Below, piece by piece: positions 16,642 to 25,441 of a DNA stretch of 64,000 bases. The DNA is from Maribacter algarum (ex Zhang et al. 2020) (GTDB lineage: Bacteria > Bacteroidota > Bacteroidia > Flavobacteriales > Flavobacteriaceae): assembly GCF_005885635.1 (NCBI RefSeq), contig NZ_VATY01000005.1:124001-188000 (forward strand). Direction: 5' to 3'. The position numbers and the translations under genes are program-made. The notes beneath the pieces were generated by a model. The model saw nothing but the letters and a program-made list of their open reading frames with translations. It ran no database searches and was not told the origin of the DNA. Every line of letters begins with the position of its first letter. The first letter of the stretch is position 1.

Positions 16642-18381
16642 CTATCGTTTGAGTGAAAAATGACCTTGAATTCTTTTATTTTTTGGAGATATCGTTTCAA
16701 ACCAATAGTCTGACGCAGGTAAAGGTTTTCCATTTAAATTACCATCCCACCCTCGAGAAGTGGGATCAATTTGCCTTAGAAACATCCCATATCTGTTGAA
16801 AATTGAAATAACTCCTATTTCTAACTGACCAGTATCGATGGGTGGAATAAATTGCCAAAAATCGTTTATCCCGTCCCCATTTGGAGTGAAGAATTTGGGA
16901 AATCCATCCAAGGTCAAATCTTGTTCCAGTGTTTTTTCAGTGATTCCGCATCCGTTTTTATCTCTAACATAAAAGGTGTGGATTCCCGGTTCCAGGCTTT
17001 GAAAGTTCGCGCTATCTTGGTAGGGTCCATCAATGTTATCAACAGAGAACTCATAATCTCCAATTCCAGATGATACTTTAACCGAAACATCAATTGTCCC
17101 ATTTTGCCCGGTAACGGTCAAATCAACTATTACAGCAACTTCAGATGACACCACCTCAAAAATTTTCGAAATATCACATTCAATGGTACTCCCAGATTGC
17201 GTTGCAGTGTTGAATGCTTCATAACGGTATCTACCAGTTTCATTTAGGGCAACTTCTCGTTCGGAGGATATCAGTGTTTCATTATCAAATTGGTCAACCT
17301 TATACCATCTAAACCCTTCGGCTGTGTCTTCGGAACTGACCATAAAGGGAATATCATTCTCGCAAAAGGAAAGTACATCTGGAAAATTGATTTCAGGCCT
17401 TAAATCAATTAGTTCATTGCTTATGGAATCGAAATAGGGCCCACAACCCAGTATAGTTGAAAATGACTGTTGCTCACAACCCAAAGCTTCTCCTGCAGAA
17501 TTAAAGGGTACGACGGTTATGAAAAAAGTCAAATTGGGCTCAAATTCAACTACCAACGTACTATTTTCAGTAAAATTGACATTGCTTAAAACATTTCCAT
17601 TGAAAGGTGTTGTGCCAATGGTAACCCTATAGCCGGTAGCTTCAGGAACTTCTACCCATTCTAAAACAGGGGATAACTCTACATTAATAGCCCCATTTGC
17701 AGGATTAACCAGGGTGGTACAGCCTGGTATGGTCACCAAACCTCCTGTTGTAAAATTATATTCAGAACACGCAGCTGCCGAACCGTTTTCATTATATGGA
17801 ACTAAGTTTACAAATATTTCGGTGTCCACAGGCAGATCCATCGTTGGTTGGTAAGAGAGTCCTCCAACAATGTTTTCATTGTTTACGATATCTGATGCTC
17901 CCGCTGTGGTCCCTAGAGAAATGCGATAACCTGTTGCTGTCGGAGCATAGTTCCATACAATCGAAGTGGCAACATTCACATTCATCGACCCATCGATGGG
18001 AAACCTGGGAGTGGTACAATTTGGCGGTTGTACTACATCTTCAGTACGAAACATTTCAGTACTACAAACGATATTTTCCGCATTGAAAAAGAAAATTGTA
18101 ATGGTCACATAGATATTGGTGTTCTCCGGTAAACCTAATGGTGGTTGATACGAAGTCGCATTACCAACTGCTCGTTCGTTTACAATATCAGTTCCACCGG
18201 GAGTTGTTCCAATCGATATCAGATATCCTGGTGCGCCAACAATACCATTCCAAGTGATAGTAACATCAACGGGCACATTGGTAGCACCGTCCATCGGACT
18301 TGAAAGTGTTGGGCACGCCAATTGTCCGTAGGAAATTGAACTACAGATTAGGACAAGATAGAATAGCAGTTTTTTTTTCAT
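16642..18381 (-). CDS. T9SS type B cargo protein, paralogue with three modules
   Basis: A 579-residue paralogue that differs from the two downstream genes by a third ~95-residue module (about 220-310; it opens CTTLVNPANGAINVELSP and contains YRVTIGTTPF). The order is otherwise the same: signal peptide ending SYGQ, modules 1-3, Ig/PKD-like segment with FRWYKVDQ, a domain ending VRDKNGCGI, then the sorting domain with FFTPNGDGINDFWQF, ISIFNRYGMFL, PASDYWFET and GHFSLKR. The extra unit shows that array members evolve by module gain or loss. It sits 12 bases upstream of the next gene and is presumably cotranscribed. Confidence 0.92.
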   Translation of the reverse strand: MKKKLLFYLVLICSSISYGQLACPTLSSPMDGATNVPVDVTITWNGIVGAPGYLISIGTTPGGTDIVNERAVGNATSYQPPLGLPENTNIYVTITIFFFNAENIVCSTEMFRTEDVVQPPNCTTPRFPIDGSMNVNVATSIVWNYAPTATGYRISLGTTAGASDIVNNENIVGGLSYQPTMDLPVDTEIFVNLVPYNENGSAAACSEYNFTTGGLVTIPGCTTLVNPANGAINVELSPVLEWVEVPEATGYRVTIGTTPFNGNVLSNVNFTENSTLVVEFEPNLTFFITVVPFNSAGEALGCEQQSFSTILGCGPYFDSISNELIDLRPEINFPDVLSFCENDIPFMVSSEDTAEGFRWYKVDQFDNETLISSEREVALNETGRYRYEAFNTATQSGSTIECDISKIFEVVSSEVAVIVDLTVTGQNGTIDVSVKVSSGIGDYEFSVDNIDGPYQDSANFQSLEPGIHTFYVRDKNGCGITEKTLEQDLTLDGFPKFFTPNGDGINDFWQFIPPIDTGQLEIGVISIFNRYGMFLRQIDPTSRGWDGNLNGKPLPASDYWFETISPKNKRIQGHFSLKR

Positions 18382-18400
18382 TTGATTTTAACACCAAACA

Positions 18401-18412
18401 TCACAATATAGT
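18401..18412. repeat. TCACAATATAGT spacer element, copy 1
   Basis: This 12-base element sits immediately 3' of the gene at 18419 and recurs at the same place after the gene at 22929 (22911-22922). In both cases it is followed by similar A-rich bases. It looks like a relic of duplications that carried the intergenic spacer along. Confidence 0.5.
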
Positions 18413-18418
18413 AAAACT

Positions 18419-20158
18419 CTAGCGCTTCAAGGCGAAATGCCCTTTGAATTGCTTTCCGTCCTCGACGAACACCCTATACCAATAATCGGCGGCAGGGAGA
18501 GGACTCCCATTAAGTGTTCCATCCCATCCCTTTGATCGCGGGTCTATTTGGAGAAGCAAAACGCCATAGCGATCAAAAATTGTAATAGAACCTAGTTGTT
18601 TTTTTCTGGTTTCCGAACTTAGCTCAAATTGCCAAAAATCGTTTATACCATCTCCATTTGGCGTGAAGAATTTTGGAAACCCATCGATAATGCTTTTTTG
18701 AACTAATCTCTTCGCAATTCCACAACCATCTTTTTCCCTTACATAGACTGTATATGATCGGTCAGGTAAATTTTCGAAAATATTACTGTCTTGGAATTGA
18801 CCATCTTCACCTTCGATACTATATTCATACTGACCGTTACCATCAACAATTACAACAATGGTTAAATCACCAAATTCCCCCTCAGGGGTAGCTGTAGCAG
18901 AGATTATGATTGGACCATCGTCGATAAAAACCACAAATTCTTTTGTGGTAGAGCATTCGATAACACTTTCGAAAAGAGCTACTCTATCGTAGATCTCAAG
19001 CAAATAAGTACCATCTTCGTTAAGTTGGATTTCTTTGGTTTCTGAAATCAAGTCCGTAGTTTCATCCACGTTGATTCTAAACCAGCGATAGCCATCCGCT
19101 CTATCATTTGCACTCAAGAGGTAAGGAAGTTGATTGTTGCAAATCGATACGCGATCAGGAAGTGTTATTTTGGGATTCAAAACAACTGTTTCACCCGTTA
19201 AATCATCTGTGAATGGACCACAATGTACAATAGTTGTAAAAGTTTCGGTAGTACAACCAACAGCTTCTCCGGCATCATTGTAGGGTATGATTGTAACCCA
19301 ATATTTATGTGACGAGTCAAAATCTAGAACACTGGTGTTAGCGGTATCAACAAATGCGGTATAAAAAATGTCTACCGGAAAGGGGGAAATTCCTATTGAT
19401 ACTTTATAACCGGTAGCAGCTTCTACCGTTTCCCATTCTAAAGCCAATGATTTGGGAACCTCTATCGCGCCGTCTTTGGGATAGGTCAATTTTGTGCAAT
19501 CTAGGCTGCTTGTTACTGTTCGAATGGCAAAACTCTCTTCCGGGCAAATTCCCGAAGCAACGCCATTCTCGTTATACGGAACAACGCGGGCATAAACTAT
19601 CGCATTTACAGGTAAATCTGCTGGGGGATCATAGAAAAGTTGATTCCCAACATTTATGTTCGCTGCAATATCACTCTTATCAGGAGAGGTACCCAAAGAA
19701 ATTCTGTAGCCCGTAGCTAGAGGAGCATAATTCCAAACAATGTTTACCTCTTCTCGTACAAATACTGCATTGTTTAAGGGGTCTCTGAGTGTAGTACAAG
19801 ATGGCGTATCCGTTACATCTTCCGTAATAAAACTTCCTATCTCACAATCGAAACTTCCAAAATTTCCATCAATTATTTGAAGAGAGACATGAATACGCGT
19901 TTTTTCAGGAAGTCCTTTTGGAGGAGTAAAAATTGCATTGGTTCCTGAGGTTTTACGATCAATTATATCGGTTCCTCCAGGGGTTGTTCCTAAAGAGATG
20001 AGGTATATCTGTCCTCCTTTCAGATTCTCCCAACTTATGGTAGTTGTTACGGCAACATCTGTATCCCCATCTAATGGGCCGATTAACTCTGGACAGACTT
20101 GAGCCTGACTTACAATAAAGCCAAAAAGGCAAAATAAGTATGTCAATTTTTCATGCAT
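18419..20158 (-). CDS. T9SS type B cargo protein, paralogue with three modules
   Basis: A second 579-residue, three-module member. Signal peptide ends at about VSQAQ. Modules begin CPELIGPLDGDTDV, CTTLRDPLNNAVFV and CTKLTYPKDGAIEV, with ISLGTTPGG, ISLGTSPDKS and VSIGISPFP at the equivalent sites. The Ig/PKD-like segment has YRWFRINVD, then comes a domain ending VREKDGCGIAK, and the sorting domain has FFTPNGDGINDFWQF, ITIFDRYGVLL, PAADYWYRV and GHFALKR. It matches the gene at 16642 in length and module number, so those two are closest relatives in architecture. Start ATG at 20158; 28 bases separate it from the preceding stop. Confidence 0.92.
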   Translation of the reverse strand: MHEKLTYLFCLFGFIVSQAQVCPELIGPLDGDTDVAVTTTISWENLKGGQIYLISLGTTPGGTDIIDRKTSGTNAIFTPPKGLPEKTRIHVSLQIIDGNFGSFDCEIGSFITEDVTDTPSCTTLRDPLNNAVFVREEVNIVWNYAPLATGYRISLGTSPDKSDIAANINVGNQLFYDPPADLPVNAIVYARVVPYNENGVASGICPEESFAIRTVTSSLDCTKLTYPKDGAIEVPKSLALEWETVEAATGYKVSIGISPFPVDIFYTAFVDTANTSVLDFDSSHKYWVTIIPYNDAGEAVGCTTETFTTIVHCGPFTDDLTGETVVLNPKITLPDRVSICNNQLPYLLSANDRADGYRWFRINVDETTDLISETKEIQLNEDGTYLLEIYDRVALFESVIECSTTKEFVVFIDDGPIIISATATPEGEFGDLTIVVIVDGNGQYEYSIEGEDGQFQDSNIFENLPDRSYTVYVREKDGCGIAKRLVQKSIIDGFPKFFTPNGDGINDFWQFELSSETRKKQLGSITIFDRYGVLLLQIDPRSKGWDGTLNGSPLPAADYWYRVFVEDGKQFKGHFALKR

Positions 20159-20186
20159 TCTGAATTGAGTTTTAGAAGGTCGAATT

Positions 20187-22895
20187 CTAACGTTTCAATG
20201 CGAAGTGTCCCTTAAAGTCCCTGCCATCAACTAAAGTAATTCTGAACCAATAATCAGAAGCTGGGAGCATCTCTCCCAAAAAACTGCCATCCCATCCATT
20301 ACTATTTGTATCGAGCTGTTTTATCAGTCTCCCATACCGGTCATGGATAGTAATGTTTCCGGTCACCATATCTTTACCAGATCCAGTGAGTTGCCAAGTA
20401 TCATTGGAGCCATCTCCGTTTGGGGTAAAGAACTTTGGAAAACCGACCACAGCAATATCTTTTTCTGAAATACCACAACCCTTTTTGTCTCTGGCAAATA
20501 CGGTATAAAATCCCGGTTCTATATTTTCAAAAAACGAGCTATCTTGATAGAGATTCGAATCTAAAGAAAATTCATATTCACCATCTCCGGTGACCAAAGC
20601 CATTATGGTATTGTTATTGGAAAAGTCTTCAATGTTTATCTCGGTAAATGTGGCTCGATTGGATTGGACTACCGTGAAATCAATACTTGAAGTGCAGGTA
20701 GTAACCAGTCTACCATTATTCTCATGTTTTATAGCGACCTCTAAACTATAGGTACCGCCATTTGTGATTGAGATTTGAGGTAAGGACCCTATTTCTGAGA
20801 ATTGGTCATTAGCTTTTTTATACCATTTATAGGAATCGAAATTTGCTGGTGCATTTATAACTAGTGCCTCGCCATCACTGCACACTTGATACGAATCTTC
20901 GAGAGTTATTTCAGGAAGAGGCTTTACGACGAAGTCAATGGTTTCAATACTCTGGCATTGATTGTCATTTTCAGTACGAACGTACAGTACCAAATTTGAA
21001 GTGCTAAAACTTCCTTCAAGTTCGTTATCCTCCAAAGCTGCATCGGTCAGATTTTCGTAAAAAGCAACATCCAAACCACTAAATTGCTCTTGGCGTAATA
21101 AATCGAGGTCCACACTGCCAACAAGTGCAGTGTCTTCACTGCTAGTATCACAAATTACAATAGGACTTAAATCACTAGTTATAACCTCTGTAGGGTTAAC
21201 TATTAAAGTGATTTCACCTGTATCACTGCACCCCAATTCATTTGTAACCGAATAGAAAAGGGTTTGCGTAAATGCCTTTGTGTTTGAATATGCATCAGGA
21301 TTGGCAATAGGATTCCCATTGGTTTGGTCTTGTCTTGTTTCATAAAAAGTAAAATCAAAGTTCTGGTTACTGCCAGCCTGTTCTAAATCAAATATTGTGA
21401 AACCATCTTGAATGTTTTCATCAACATCACATTGCTGAAGTGAAAGTAAGCTTGTTTCTGGTAGTGGTGCCACACGTATCAATGCTTCCCCTATAATTGG
21501 ACAATCTGATGGATTTGCTGTCTGTATGGTCAACCTGTACTTTCCTGAATCGGTATTGGCCGACGATGGTATTTGCAAGGTATTTCCTGAAATAGCTAAG
21601 GATTCACCATCTTTTTCCCAAATATATATGGCCCCGGGTATTAGTTCAGCTTCTAAGGTAAATGGTTCTCCAGCACAAATTGATAGCGAACTTGTTGTAG
21701 TACCATCAGGTTTTTTTATCAAAGCAATTTTGTTAAAAAAAGACTGAATAAAAGGAGGAAGACCTTGGGTGGCATTTTTTCCATTCAACGCGATGGCTTC
21801 GTGTTCATAATTGACGGCATCCCCTTTTTGATTTGGATTATTTATAACACTTAAAAAGGGAGTGCCCTGAAAATAGTTTTTAGCGGCAGTACGATAGATT
21901 TTTCCATTATCGCCCAATTGCAGTGCGCCGCGGTAGATTGAACGTGTATCAATTATTTCCTGTGATTGCGAAATATCTGATGACGCCAGGTCGTATTGTA
22001 AAAGTGACGACCGATGACCTGATTCGGCAAAAATATCATTAGAAGCATGAATGTATAAGTATTGACTATTTGGAGAAAATTCTACCCCATAAGCTGCTTT
22101 GTTCGAACCTGAGATAAAAACACTCTCTTGATTTGATAATTTACCTGTGGCCGCGTCGAAATCATAAAGGTATAAACCGTCTTTCACGTTGGCATTAGCT
22201 AGTTTATTACCGTCAGGTGATATTTTCAGGTAACCTCTAGGGTCTTCAATATCCAGACCTTCAAAAGTTGTCTTTACCGATGTTACATTTACGCCATTCG
22301 TATTGATTTCAAAAGCATGGAAAGTGTCAAAAACTCCTTTAGATCCGCCTAATGAGGCAAAAGTCAATAACCAAATCGATTGGTCTGAACAGTCTTTGAT
22401 AACAGCTGCCACTTTCTCCGAACAATCATTGAGCAAGGGAATGTTTTTCTGAGTAACTGCTCCTTTTCCATCATTTAAAGTGACATCAACAATTGAATAG
22501 TTCAAACCCCTGTCGGGGTCACCTTGAAACGACGAAGTATCTACTGTGAAAATAAAGAAGATGTTTGGGTCTCCGGGTTTTGGTACAATAAGCGCAGATT
22601 GTGTACTTGAAGGGTCGCCTAATAGGTTGCCTCCATTTTGCATGACTTTGTGATCTCTGTCATAGACGATTATACCATCCGTGTAAAAGAGTAAATCACC
22701 AAAACTATCTGAAATTGTTGCGCAGCCTTCAAAGGTATCAAGTCTTCCTTGCGTTGTTGGAGTGATACTTCCGTCGCTATTGAAAGTAATTCCGGCGCCA
22801 TTACCAAAAAACCAATTGGATGTTTCCCCTTGCCCAAAAAAGAGGGTAGGGCAAAATAGGCTTACCAATAAAACCATTGAAATAATTCTCATCAT
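20187..22895 (-). CDS. Large T9SS type B cargo protein with beta-propeller-like N-terminus
   Basis: A 902-residue secreted protein. The signal peptide ends at about LFFGQ. The N-terminal ~390 residues begin NWFFGNGAGITFNSDGS and contain repeated propeller-blade-like strands (LLFYTDGIIVYDRDH, GYLKISPDGNKLAN, VEFSPNSQYLYI). Then come Ig/PKD-like units (about 395-760) with CDVDEN, YSVTNELGCSDTG and YKWYKK, then a domain ending VFARDKKGCGI, and the sorting domain with FFTPNGDGSNDTWQL, ITIHDRYGRLI, PASDYWFRI and GHFALKR. The C-terminal half is related to the next gene upstream. Family members with this N-terminus are common in Flavobacteriaceae; function unknown. Confidence 0.92.
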   Translation of the reverse strand: MMRIISMVLLVSLFCPTLFFGQGETSNWFFGNGAGITFNSDGSITPTTQGRLDTFEGCATISDSFGDLLFYTDGIIVYDRDHKVMQNGGNLLGDPSSTQSALIVPKPGDPNIFFIFTVDTSSFQGDPDRGLNYSIVDVTLNDGKGAVTQKNIPLLNDCSEKVAAVIKDCSDQSIWLLTFASLGGSKGVFDTFHAFEINTNGVNVTSVKTTFEGLDIEDPRGYLKISPDGNKLANANVKDGLYLYDFDAATGKLSNQESVFISGSNKAAYGVEFSPNSQYLYIHASNDIFAESGHRSSLLQYDLASSDISQSQEIIDTRSIYRGALQLGDNGKIYRTAAKNYFQGTPFLSVINNPNQKGDAVNYEHEAIALNGKNATQGLPPFIQSFFNKIALIKKPDGTTTSSLSICAGEPFTLEAELIPGAIYIWEKDGESLAISGNTLQIPSSANTDSGKYRLTIQTANPSDCPIIGEALIRVAPLPETSLLSLQQCDVDENIQDGFTIFDLEQAGSNQNFDFTFYETRQDQTNGNPIANPDAYSNTKAFTQTLFYSVTNELGCSDTGEITLIVNPTEVITSDLSPIVICDTSSEDTALVGSVDLDLLRQEQFSGLDVAFYENLTDAALEDNELEGSFSTSNLVLYVRTENDNQCQSIETIDFVVKPLPEITLEDSYQVCSDGEALVINAPANFDSYKWYKKANDQFSEIGSLPQISITNGGTYSLEVAIKHENNGRLVTTCTSSIDFTVVQSNRATFTEINIEDFSNNNTIMALVTGDGEYEFSLDSNLYQDSSFFENIEPGFYTVFARDKKGCGISEKDIAVVGFPKFFTPNGDGSNDTWQLTGSGKDMVTGNITIHDRYGRLIKQLDTNSNGWDGSFLGEMLPASDYWFRITLVDGRDFKGHFALKR

Positions 22896-22910
22896 AGCGT
22901 TCTCTGCGCC

Positions 22911-22922
22911 TCACAATATAGT
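22911..22922. repeat. TCACAATATAGT spacer element, copy 2
   Basis: Second copy of the element at 18401-18412, again directly after the stop codon of the upstream cargo gene. Shared context extends on both sides (GGGCATTTC on the minus strand before it, AAAxTCTA after it in plus orientation). Confidence 0.5.
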
Positions 22923-22928
22923 GAAAGT

Positions 22929-25310
22929 CTATCTTTTGAGAGAGAAATGCCCTTTAAATTCTTTACCGCTATCTAAGGTTATTCTGAACCAATAATCGGA
23001 CGAAGGAAGAAGTCGCCCGTTCATTAATCCATCCCAACCAATTGAGTTTGTGCTGATTTGTTTTACCAGTTTTCCATAGCGATCGAAAATTTGTATCTCC
23101 TCATCACTAAAATTTTTGTTTGCTCCGATAATCTGCCAGGTATCATTGGCTCCGTCTCCATTTGGTGTAAAGAATTTCGGAAAACCAATAACCGATATTT
23201 CTTGTTCTGAAATACCGCAGCCGTTTTTGTCACGAACGAAAACCGTATAGAAACCAGCTTCTACATTATCAAATTTAGACTCGTCTTGATAGTTTCCAGC
23301 GTCTAAGGCATATTCGTAATCTCCTTCTCCACTTACTTCAACAATTACTGTATTGCCATTAGAAGATTCTTCAATTTTTACCTCCTGAATCGTAGCGCGG
23401 TTCGATGGTGCAACTACAAAATCAGTACTGGCTGTACAACTTAATCCTTGTCCGTTATTTTGATATTGGGTTTCAACTTCTAATCTATAATTCCCTCCTT
23501 CAGTAATAGTCACTTGCATGGTGTTACTAAGCTCTTGTGAAAGACCACTATCGATTTTATACCATACATAGCTATCGAAACCACTTGGGGCATCTATATA
23601 CAAAGGCTCACCGTCGGTGCAGACCTGATAATTATTCTCTAAGGATACTTCTGGTAGAGGGTTCACTATCAGCTCGATTTCTTCAACACCTTGGCATTGA
23701 TTGTTTGTCTCAAGACGTACATAAAGTGTTGTAGATCCAGTTCTATAATTTCCTTCAAGCGGATTTTGTTCAAGTGAAACATCAACAAGGTTGCCATAAA
23801 AAGCTACATCTAGACCAGCATAGTTATTCTGTCGGATACTTTCTAAATCAAAGTTACTTTCATGTACGCTATCTGTAGGATCATCATCACAAGCTTGAAT
23901 TGGACTTGCCGTATTAAGGCTTATTGTAGTTGGGTTAACTTCAATCGCAATTTCACCCAAACTTTCACAATTGTTCGATTCCGCACGATAATACACAATA
24001 GCATTAAATGCAGTTGTATTACTGTAACTATTAGGATTGGCAATAGGATTGTCAGTGGTGCGATCAGCAACGGTTTCATAATAGTATACGGTGACATCGG
24101 GGTTATTTTGGAAAACTTGTTCTAAATCCAATTTTGTTATTCCATCTGAGGAATTGTCCTGATCGACGTCACATTGCACTAGACTCAGGTTGGCTGCAAA
24201 TTCAGGAGTAGTCAGGTTCAGGGAAATAGGATAAGTGATAAAACAACTACTTAGAATTGAAGAACTGACGCGGGCATATATAGTTGCGCTAGCAGAACTA
24301 AGAGTCGGGCCAAGAATAGGGTTGGAGTTTGCTGTCGCTTCAGCTTCACTGGAATGTAACGAGAACTGGAACTCCATGGGGTTAGCTATGGTATTTTCAC
24401 CATCAGTAGTTATTTCAGTAGTATCGAAATCCGCTTGTCCATCCCGGTCTACATCACAAGAGGTATAGCTTAAATTTGGAGGACTGTCAAAGAGCAAGGG
24501 CATAACTGCGAAATCGACAATTTCAAAACAGCCGTTTGGGTTGGTGACCCTTACATAGATATTTGAAGTTGTCCCAATGAAAGGGAATTGTGTGGGGTCT
24601 ACTATGGCATTGGTTTCATCAAAGGCATCTTCGTAATTGTTGAAATAGTCAATGTTCGCTATCGAGCTTGTGGTTATTAAAGCCTCTTGTTGGGTTAAAT
24701 CTACCGAAGAACTGCCATCTTCTGAACAGACCTCAATATTTGAGGGTTTATTTACGTCAGGAGCGGGAAGAAAGCCTGCGGTACCCGTCCATTCCAAACT
24801 AAAACCACCCTTACCAATGGGTCTGTCAATTAGAATATAGAATTGTTCTCCAGCGGTTACCGGTATTGAAGAAACATAACCATCACCATCTTCTCCAGGC
24901 CCTCCAGTCGGGTCGATTGAAGAATCCCGAAGGCCAGTTGTATTGTAATTCAATGATGCTTGAAGTGGATTTGTAGTATTGCACCGAATCGGGTTATCAA
25001 AGTTACCGCAGCCATTATTTGGACCAAAAACGTAAAAATCATAATCTACTTCAAGGTTGGTATCATCAGGTCTTATAGTAAAAGCTAAACTTCCTCCGGT
25101 TGCAATTGTAACATTCAACCATAAGCTATTGAGCTCTTCATAGGTACAGGGGTTTGTTGTGGCGTCCAATTCTTGAATACCGAAACCAGAAACATTGGTG
25201 GAGATATTTGTGTTTCCACAAACCACTATGGCATCAACGCAATCATTAGCTTGTTGGGCACTTGCGTAGAAGTAGGTAAGGAATAAAATTATTGAGAGTA
25301 AATTTTTCAT
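22929..25310 (-). CDS. Large T9SS type B cargo protein, first gene of the array
   Basis: A 793-residue protein when started at MKNLLSII (25310); an ATG three codons upstream (25319) is also possible. After the signal peptide (ending YASAQ) the N-terminal domain carries NDCVDAIVVCGNTNIS and LNVTIATGGSLAFTI. It is a jelly-roll-like region often found at the start of flavobacterial T9SS proteins, with a repeat of acidic calcium-site-like turns (CDVDRDGQADFD, CDVDQDNSSDG). Ig-like units follow, sharing YRAESNN, LYVRLETNNQC and YVWYK with the 902-residue neighbour. The last 90 residues are the sorting domain (FFTPNGDGANDTWQI, IQIFDRYGKLV, SSDYWFRI, GHFSLKR). It heads the presumed operon. Confidence 0.92.
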   Translation of the reverse strand: MKNLLSIILFLTYFYASAQQANDCVDAIVVCGNTNISTNVSGFGIQELDATTNPCTYEELNSLWLNVTIATGGSLAFTIRPDDTNLEVDYDFYVFGPNNGCGNFDNPIRCNTTNPLQASLNYNTTGLRDSSIDPTGGPGEDGDGYVSSIPVTAGEQFYILIDRPIGKGGFSLEWTGTAGFLPAPDVNKPSNIEVCSEDGSSSVDLTQQEALITTSSIANIDYFNNYEDAFDETNAIVDPTQFPFIGTTSNIYVRVTNPNGCFEIVDFAVMPLLFDSPPNLSYTSCDVDRDGQADFDTTEITTDGENTIANPMEFQFSLHSSEAEATANSNPILGPTLSSASATIYARVSSSILSSCFITYPISLNLTTPEFAANLSLVQCDVDQDNSSDGITKLDLEQVFQNNPDVTVYYYETVADRTTDNPIANPNSYSNTTAFNAIVYYRAESNNCESLGEIAIEVNPTTISLNTASPIQACDDDPTDSVHESNFDLESIRQNNYAGLDVAFYGNLVDVSLEQNPLEGNYRTGSTTLYVRLETNNQCQGVEEIELIVNPLPEVSLENNYQVCTDGEPLYIDAPSGFDSYVWYKIDSGLSQELSNTMQVTITEGGNYRLEVETQYQNNGQGLSCTASTDFVVAPSNRATIQEVKIEESSNGNTVIVEVSGEGDYEYALDAGNYQDESKFDNVEAGFYTVFVRDKNGCGISEQEISVIGFPKFFTPNGDGANDTWQIIGANKNFSDEEIQIFDRYGKLVKQISTNSIGWDGLMNGRLLPSSDYWFRITLDSGKEFKGHFSLKR

Positions 25311-25399
25311 AGCGCCCATTTTATATTCTACAGATGAATATAGTATTAATGGGACGTTACGGCTAATACTAGTTGATAAATACTAGAAAATAGCGACAA

Positions 25400-25425
25400 T
25401 TTTCTACTGGAAATCCAGTAGAAAA
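25400..25425. terminator. Perfect 11-bp palindrome between the ABC genes and the cargo array
   Basis: TTTTCTACTGG-AAAT-CCAGTAGAAAA folds into a strong hairpin. It lies 16 bases past the stop of the ABC permease and 90 bases before the first cargo gene, so it could end the ABC transcript. There is no T-run outside the stem, only the A-T base of the stem itself, so an operator for the cargo array is an alternative. Confidence 0.5.
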
Positions 25426-25441
25426 CGCAGCTAAATATAGG

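Noticed and set aside
25353-25360. ECF-type promoter before the cargo array (GTAAC next to CGTC)
   Set aside because: On the minus strand the two motifs overlap instead of standing 16-17 bases apart, so it is not the arrangement seen at 5843 and 6616.
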